Origin: Scenedesmus sp. ARA3
Lineage: Eukaryota; Chlorophyta; Chlorophyceae; Sphaeropleales; Scenedesmaceae
Length of the DNA stretch: 33,267 nucleotides
Direction: 5' to 3'
Assembly: GCA_004335835.1 (NCBI GenBank)
Contig: RWJK01001072.1
Location: 1 to 33,267 of the forward strand
The notes below the pieces were generated by a model, which was not told the origin of the DNA, searched no databases, and worked only from the letters and a program-made list of their open reading frames with translations. Each line of letters opens with the position of its first letter. Position 1 is the stretch's first letter. This document shows, in pieces, positions 28,001 through 33,267 of this stretch. Position numbers and translations under genes: made by a program.

Positions 28001-29936
28001 GGTGCTTGAGATTGCTGTGGTGGATTCGGTGCATCATGCTGTGCGCCGACCAAAAGTTCTAGAACGAATGGTCACATGCGGGTCCTGGTGCCGACTGAGT
28101 TGGTATGCGCGTTTGTTTCACACGTGTGGCTGACACGCGCTGTTTGCACTGCGACATCTGTGCTATGCCGCTGCCAGGTGCATCATGCTGTGCGCGGACC
28201 ACGGCCCCTGCGTGTCAGGCGCGCACAACAGCATCGTGACCAGCAGGGCCGGCAAGGACCTGGTGTCGTGCCTGGTCAGCGGCCTGCTCACCATCGGCCC
28301 GCGCTTTGGAGGAGCCATCGATGACGCTGCACGGTGAGAGTGCGGGAGGTGGTTACACGACAGCCTTTTTTCTCCAGGGATTATGTGGATGATGGGGTTC
28401 CATGCCTGGTAGCGTGGCTACCTGGTCTGTTTCGTACTCAGCCATTTGAGGAGCCATTGACGACGCAGCACGGTGAGACATTGTGGTACTGCTGACAGCA
28501 CTTGGTCAACTGCATCCTGCCTGTCAGGTGTGAGGTGTGCGTGCAAATCAGCTGCACAGCAGCCTGGCTTGTACCATGCAGCAGGATGCATTAGCGCATG
28601 CACTGCTCTCCATCGGTTGGCACGCGCTTTGGACGACCGATGCAGGTGCTTCATGAAGGCGGTCAAGGGCAGCCTGTGCGCTGCTGTGTTGGAAGAGGGC
28701 CTGGCAAGCGCGTGCCCGGCGTCAAACCAAGCTGTGCACTGACAGCTTGCCCGCCTCACTCTGCTTGTATCTAATGCAGCTGCTTCAAAAAGGCGGTCGA
28801 GGACAACCTGGGCGCTGCTGCCTTTGTGGAGGGGCTCAAGAAGCAGGGCAAGCGCGTGCCCGGCATCGGGCACCGCATCAAGTCCAAGGACAACAGAGAC
28901 AAGCGCGTGGAGCTGCTCAGCAAGTATGCGCGGCGGGTGAGTGCTGTGCCTATCGTGTGTTGTGCTTTTGTTGTGCTTTGTTGTGCTTTTGCTCACGGTG
29001 CTAGTTTCTGCTGTACCGTAGATGCATTTGCTGGCAAAACCTCAACACTGCATTGTTGCAAGTGCGTGGAGCTGCTGAGCAAATGCAAGCAGCGGGTGAG
29101 TGCTATGCTGGTGCATACAGCTGCTCATCAAGTAGTGCGCGGCCGGTGAGTGAGTTTGCTCACGATGTCGTCAACGGAACCACATCACTGCGTAGTTGCC
29201 TGCACTGCGTGCTTGGTTATGCATTATTTTGTACCCGCAGTTCTTCCCCGGCACCAAGCACCTGGACTACGCCATCAGCGTGGAAGAGTACATGAAACAA
29301 AAGCCAATCTGTTTGAGCTGTTTCTTCTTGTGTTTAACGCACTCGCAGTTCTTCCCTGGCACCAAGCACCTGGACTACGCGATCAGCGTGGAAGAGTACA
29401 CACTGCAGAAGGCTGCCAACCTGGTGCTCAACGTGGACGGCTGCATTGGGGCGCTGTTCCTGGACCTGCTGCACAGCAGCGGCTGCTTCAGCCAGCGCGA
29501 GATGGATGACATCATTAGCGTGGGCTACCTGAATGGGCTGTTTGTGCTGGCGCGCAGCATTGGGCTGATCGGGCACGCGCTGGACCAGAAGAGGCTGCAG
29601 CAGCCGCTGTACAGGCACCCTTGGGAGGACGTGCTGTGTGAGTGGCGGGGCGGGGCTGCCGGGCTGCCAGCAGATGGGGTTGTTGTTGTTGTTTTGTCGC
29701 GCTGCGTTTGGTGCGGACGTGCAGAAGGACGGGTCTGACGTCGGGATGGGCGCGATGCTTTGTGCTCGTTCTTTCTTGGCCTTTCAGTGGTGAGCAGCGT
29801 CAGATAACAATGATATTTGTGGTTTGCCGTAGTGCTTACGCTGTGCACATACACACACTGACCGCTGCTGTCCCTGCTGTTGTCATTCTGTGCTGTTTGC
29901 TGTTCCACCTCTTGCTGCTCTGCAGACACTCGCTGA
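22096..29936 (+). CDS. ACLB: ATP-citrate lyase subunit B (ACLB)
   Basis: Sixteen exons close in phase: 22096-22179, 22499-22541, 22753-22858, 23319-23384, 24093-24252, 24777-24936, 25263-25339, 25995-26067, 26460-26578, 26805-26893, 27318-27408, 27808-27983, 28178-28333, 28780-28936, 29349-29637 and 29926-29936. The product is 618 aa; land-plant ACLB is about 608. Recognisable blocks are [57 protein letters not shown] (phospho-His equivalent H283), then the citrate-synthase-like part with GIGHRIKS (H498), NVDG (D549) and [12 protein letters not shown] at the end. With ACLA it makes cytosolic acetyl-CoA and oxaloacetate from citrate, CoA and ATP, feeding fatty-acid elongation and sterols. The split-subunit form is as in plants and fungi, not the fused animal enzyme. 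The last exon codes only three residues and the stop. Seven of its 15 introns contain exon echoes. Confidence 0.95.
23051..23077. repeat. Perfect 27-bp palindrome in ACLB intron 3
   Basis: TGGCTTGCAGGAC and GTCCTGCAAGCCA are exact reverse complements around one central A. Each arm carries GCTTGCAG or its complement, resembling the acceptor region of exon 3 (GCTTGCAG/GACG at 22746-22756). Confidence 0.88.
23682..24025 (+). repeat. Three echoes of ACLB exon 5 start
   Basis: The exon 5 start ([23 protein letters not shown]) at 24093 is preceded by three copies beginning at 23682, 23818 and 23954, spacings 136, 136 and 139 bp. All three keep an AG acceptor. All diverge after the GCGGAAGTC or ACTGAAGTT codons. 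The third copy has TAA in place of TAT/TAC (CGCGTAAGAG). The intervening intron sequence (ACATGT, ACACACGTGAAT) is also repeated. Confidence 0.93.
25424..25844 (+). repeat. Four echoes of ACLB exon 7 end
   Basis: The exon 7 end ([11 protein letters not shown], donor after 25339) recurs with junctions after 25461, 25615, 25730 and 25844, spacings 122, 154, 115 and 114 bp. Copies 1, 2 and 4 keep CAG/GTGC; copy 3 has CAG/GCGC. Copy 1 has TAA for TAC (CGCTAACAG). Copy 2 is intact and lies 276 bp (92 codons) from the true donor with an open frame. Confidence 0.92.
26246..26459 (+). repeat. Two echoes of ACLB exon 9 start, exact 107-bp period
   Basis: Copies begin at 26246 and 26353, before the true exon 9 at 26460. 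All three read CAG/GCAAGGTCACCAAG and go on through the [12 protein letters not shown] codons. Copy 1 has TGA for the TGG of AWV; this change creates GTGAGT inside the copy. Copies 1 and 2 share the intron block CTGCCCGCCCTTTT, ending with CATCACTGTGCAG. Confidence 0.94.
27007..27025 (+). repeat. Short echo of ACLB exon 10 end (dead donor)
   Basis: CAGGGCCACATACCAGAAGC matches the exon 10 end CAGGGCCACCTACCAGAAGT, offset 131 bp. The GT is changed to GC. Confidence 0.75.
28029..28051 (+). repeat. Echo of ACLB exon 13 start
   Basis: GTGCATCATGCTGTGCGCCG is copied 149 bp upstream of exon 13 (28178), with one mismatch over ~22 nt. The acceptor AG is lost. Confidence 0.88.
28443..28472 (+). repeat. 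Echo of ACLB exon 13 end with GTGAGA donor
   Basis: The copy codes EEPLTTQH or, in the exon frame, GAIDDAA; it ends GCACG/GTGAGA exactly like the true junction, offset 139 bp. Confidence 0.88.
28646..28723 (+). repeat. Echo of ACLB exon 14 start with acceptor
   Basis: This copy of the first ~80 nt of exon 14 ([18 protein letters not shown] to KRVPG) lies 134 bp upstream. It is moderately diverged with a small internal deletion. ATGCAG is kept before it. Confidence 0.88.
29060..29095 (+). repeat. Echo of ACLB exon 14 end with GTGAGTGCT donor, in frame
   Basis: This copy of [12 protein letters not shown] reads [12 protein letters not shown] and ends CGG/GTGAGTGCT, offset 159 bp (53 codons). 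No stop lies between the two donors in the ACLB frame. Confidence 0.88.
29241..29295 (+). repeat. Echo of ACLB exon 15 start with acceptor, in frame
   Basis: CGCAG/TTCTTCCCCGGCACC begins a 55-nt copy of the exon 15 start, exactly 108 bp upstream. It codes [18 protein letters not shown]. The frame stays open into the true exon, so its use would insert 36 residues. Confidence 0.94.
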
Positions 29937-32596
29937 GCACATTGGCGAAGACAGCCTCAAGGTGGCTGTTAACATGGAGTTTTCAGAGCTTTTCAGCATG
30001 TAAAGCAGATGGAAGTAGTCGAACGAAGTGGCTGTCCTTGCGCGTGCCTGCGGGCAGCCGGGGGCGGCAGCGACCCAGCTGATTGTGCAAGCTGGACCTG
30101 CAAGCAGCTGCTCCAACGCAGACAGTAGTGTCGTGCAGCATTTTATGGCAGCTGGTCGCTGGGCAAGCTGTTTCGACACTGCTGGAGCTGCTGTACACGC
30201 ACTTACAGTTGTGTCCCGCTGCATGCCGCCATGCGTGTCAAGGTGTGCAGCACGTTGCGCTAGAGTCACTGGCCAAACCCAGCTGATGGCTGATGGATCA
30301 GGTGTCTGTACAACGCGCCCGCAATTGGCTGAAAAGTGTTCGGTGTTTTTGTGTGCAACACACAAAGTTCAGCAGCTGTCAATTCTGAACTCTGTCTGCC
30401 TGCATGCACGTTGTAACTCTTAATCATGAGCTGCCAGTAGCAGGCGTAGTATGAGCGGCTAGCTAGCCACTTTAGGGGCTCCTGCCTCCTCCAAAGCTTC
30501 AGCGCGAGCTTGATGTGCCCACCACAACCACAAAGGCTGCACAACATGCGATGTTTGCTGCACACATGTACATCATGACCTGCACACAAAACTGCCACCT
30601 GCAGCTGACTTTACTCCCTGCCCACACAAGGCAAAGGCTGAAAGCAGCAAACATCAATGCAAGCACAAGAGCACACCTAACATAACGCTGCCTTGCCGCA
30701 ACACACCGATCCCACCCAGCTTGACTTCTCCACTGTACAACCTGTGTCGTGGCACACCAACTTGGGACCTAACGGCCGCGCACAGTGCAGCAGACATTGC
30801 AAACACGGGCACCGTGCCACTGACTGCCATGCCACTGCCTGGTGACCAACCGCCATGCCTGCAGCACTTGAGGCACAGCAGGGTGTCAGAGCGACACCAA
30901 CCACAGCACTGCCATGCCACAGCCTGCTGCATAGAGAGCAGTGATGCATCTTACCACTGCTGCCAGCCAGGGAGGCACAAGGTATCAATAACACAGCGCA
31001 ATCAGAATGCTGACATGCAACATACAGACTCTCTTTCAGCACAAGCACCCCACTGACAGGCCCCCCTGCAAACGATGCTGAGCATTGCAGCGGGCTGAAT
31101 TGCTGACAGGCGCATGTACACAACATACTCACTGTTGCACCCGCAGCTGGCAGACAGTATCCTCCTCATATCGGAACTGAAGTTGACAAACTGCAACGGG
31201 CCTTGGATCTGTTGCGACAAGGCAGGCACCAGGCTAGTAATACCCCGCCCCCAAGCACCAATTGCAGCAGCTCGCCTCACAGCCACTCTTGCAGGCAATG
31301 GCATGGAGGCCGCTGCTGCGTTGTGTTGTGAACCTGCGAGCAAGCGCAACCAACAGCCATAGCTCTGTCCCCCTAAGGCACCAACTGCTGTTGCAAAGAT
31401 GCACACTGTCAAGGTGCACGAGTTTGCTCATAAGGCACCACACACACCACAGGTGGCAGCCTGCAAGGCAGCTGTGTCAGCTTAGCTTATGTCAGCAGCA
31501 GGGCCCCGATGCGGCACTGCTGAGGGGCAGCATGGACGGGACAGCCTGCCGGATACCATGTGATGCAGGGGTAACCCTGATCAACGTGCACACGAGGCCA
31601 ACACTTCAGACACATGACAGCAGTTTTGCTGGCCAAAACTGCAGGTTGGTGCGCATACCTGGCTGCACAGCTAACCAAATAGCAACTTCACCAGCACTCT
31701 CTCATTGACCTGTCCTTTGATGCTTGCAACATGACTAGGAGCGCAGTGACAGCAAACCCAGATGGCATGCATTTGCCACAGCAGGGACTTGCTTGCCGTA
31801 AACTATCGCAAAGTTTGCTGCTTCCACCATGACGACAGCATGCACCATCACTGTCGTGTCTGATACAGACAGGTGTCTGTGCACACTCACAGTCTGATGA
31901 CACTGTGAGCCACAACCAGATGCTTGCATGGCCTGAGACCAATAGTAAAGGAAGGCACCATGTACTGTGATGAACACTGTTGCGTGCCAACTCCCATGCT
32001 CATGAATCACACAATCAGCACAGCAATGCCAGAGGGCGCACCAACCCGTCAACAGCCTGCTTCCAGTGCAGAGCCAACCAGCAGAGAGATGCTGCAATGA
32101 ACGGTTTGCTGTCACCCGCTGGCGCTGGCGGCAGAGCTGGCATGTGAGCTGCACAGCTCAATGCCTTTTACGACTTTCATGCTGACAAAACAAGTGGCGA
32201 TGAACGATGCTGAAGCCAAGGTAAAAGACGTCAATGGCGCATTGGGGTGTCAAGGAGCATGCACGTGTGATGGTGCAGAGCTGCAAACAGCGCAGACTGT
32301 CAGTGATCTTGGCATCAACACATGCAGCCAGCAGGTATGCAGGCAGCGCTCGCAGTCAACCCATATGCCAGTGCAACCGGCCGTGTGGGGCATATTTCTG
32401 ACACAATAACAACAAGCAAGCTTGCTTGCCCTGCGTCAGCTTCATGAAGCACAAAAGGCACCAAACCAATCATCCTGGCCCAGTGCAGCAAGGCAACATC
32501 GCATCAAGCGCACAGCCACAAACGACATGTGCACACTGAACAAGTTAGCAAGCAGTGCACTGTTCATGCTACAATTGCCGTACATGTAAGCATGAG
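29937..32596. other. ACLB 3' UTR and 2+ kb A/C-rich stretch without a visible gene
   Basis: No recognisable protein on either strand. From ~30430 to 32600 the plus strand is rich in A and C, so the minus strand is T/G-rich, mirroring 4500-7500 after the zinc-finger gene. This fits a long 3' UTR of the minus-strand armadillo gene (inference). Candidate plus-strand TGTAA signals for ACLB are at 29999 and 30412. On the minus strand the first TGTAA I find is at 30203-30207. Confidence 0.5.
30412..30416 (+). terminator. Candidate TGTAA poly(A) signal of ACLB
   Basis: TGTAA 476 nt after the ACLB stop. Another copy at 29999-30003, only 63 nt after the stop, would give an unusually short 3' UTR. Confidence 0.4.
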
Positions 32597-33034
32597 CTAC
32601 ACACTGAGGCCGTGGCTCACAGACACCTGCTGTGACACGCTGCACGAGTCCTGGAAGCTGCTGCCCCAGCTCCTTTTCGTGCCGCTCCGGCGCTCAGCAT
32701 TGCGAGAGCTTATGTTCTGCTGCTCTGTTGCAGCTTGCCAGTGCACTGCAAGCATGGCTGCTGCTGCTGGCGCAGTACCAAGCCTGCCTGCAGGCACAGG
32801 TGGCTGTACTGCTGCTGGCGGCGCTGGTGGTGCCAGTGGCACTGCGCCCGGCGCTGCTGCGGCTTCTGCTACATCTGCTGCTGGTGGTGGTGGCGCAACA
32901 TCAAGGCCGCCTACAGGAGCAGCTGGCTGCGCAGCTGCTGGCAGCGCGGGTGGGAACAGTAAGACCCACCCTGGTGGTGCTGCCTCTGCTGCTGCTGGCA
33001 GTGGCGCTGCTGCATCTGCTGTTGCTGGGGGTGG

Positions 33035-33077
<43 letters not shown>

Positions 33078-33267
33078 TCTGCCTCCATGAGTGCCGCTGC
33101 CACCTGGTGCAGCTGCTGCGAGCTCAGGCCACCTGAGAGGTTGCGCAGTGCGCCTGCTGCTGCCAGCTGCACATCCTGACTGCTGCTGGCCAGCAGCTGC
33201 ACTGACCTCGTTACAGCTTGGGGCTCAGCCGCAATGCGCCTCTTCAAGCCCTGGTTGCCAGCGGCCA
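32597..33267 (-). CDS. Armadillo-repeat protein, C-terminal part (partial at right edge)
   Basis: The reading frame is open from the right edge to a stop at 32597-32599. It starts AAGNQGLKRRIAAEPQAV, then SVQLLASSSQDVQLAAAG and ALRNLSGG, which has the shape of an armadillo repeat (QLAAAGALRNLS). About 120 residues follow, dominated by Ala and Pro, including a polyAla run coded by a pure 13-unit trinucleotide repeat. The tail is non-descript and the real C-terminus may instead lie in further exons after a GTGTCT or GTGAGC donor near 32610-32630. ARM domains bind other proteins; nothing here identifies the family. Most of the gene is beyond the window. Confidence 0.65.
33037..33075. repeat. (CTG)13 microsatellite coding polyAla
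   Basis: Thirteen uninterrupted CTG units on the plus strand, read as GCA (Ala) codons in the minus-strand armadillo gene. It is the longest pure trinucleotide run in the window and probably length-polymorphic. Confidence 0.9.

Noticed and set aside
18869..29295. Echoes as genuine extra or mutually exclusive exons
   Set aside because: Most carry only one splice site, several have stops or lost junctions, and the models without them close in phase with family-length proteins. The in-frame ones are kept as a finding.

Overview
The window is nuclear DNA of a green alga, most likely a chlorophyte of the Chlorophyceae. This is inferred from five things. The genes are intron-rich, with GTGAGT or GTGCGT donors. 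TGTAA poly(A)-type signals lie downstream of several genes. CAG/GCA trinucleotide tracts coding polyGln and polyAla are abundant. ATP-citrate lyase is plant-type, with a separate B subunit. ERO1 and a C2H2 protein are plant-like. I cannot assign a species.

Layout from left to right. At 1-1465 (minus) is the 5' part of a KHDC4/RIK-like KH-domain splicing protein, running off the left edge. It is divergent from a C2H2 zinc-finger protein with a very large Gln/Ala-rich C-terminal exon (about 1729-4385, plus). A gene-poor, G/T-rich 4.2 kb stretch follows. Next come DDI1, the UBL-retropepsin-UBA proteasome shuttle/protease (8617-13296, 8 exons), a 70-residue coiled-coil ORF (13814-14026), ERO1, the ER disulfide oxidase (15623-20763, 9 exons), and ACLB, the ATP-citrate lyase B subunit (22096-29936, 16 exons). 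An A/C-rich stretch leads to an armadillo-repeat protein entering from the right edge on the minus strand (32597-33267). I built the gene models by hand. Each complete model closes in phase: 575 aa for the C2H2 protein, 497 aa for DDI1, 546 aa for ERO1 and 618 aa for ACLB. The genes belong to unrelated housekeeping pathways (RNA processing, protein quality control, ER redox, cytosolic acetyl-CoA supply) and do not form an operon-like unit.

The most unusual feature is in the introns of DDI1, ERO1 and ACLB. They hold about 35 partial, diverged tandem copies of the exon edge next door, here called exon echoes. Each echo carries the last stretch of an exon plus its donor, or an acceptor plus the first stretch of an exon. 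Spacings are about 90-250 bp, most often 105-140 bp. They occur in 17 of the 30 introns of these three genes and in none of the five introns of the two left-hand genes. Most keep usable-looking splice signals. Six sit a multiple of 3 nt from the true site with an open reading frame between, so they could add 36-92 residues to the protein. Many 3' splice sites are also built on (CTG)n tracts ending in CAG.
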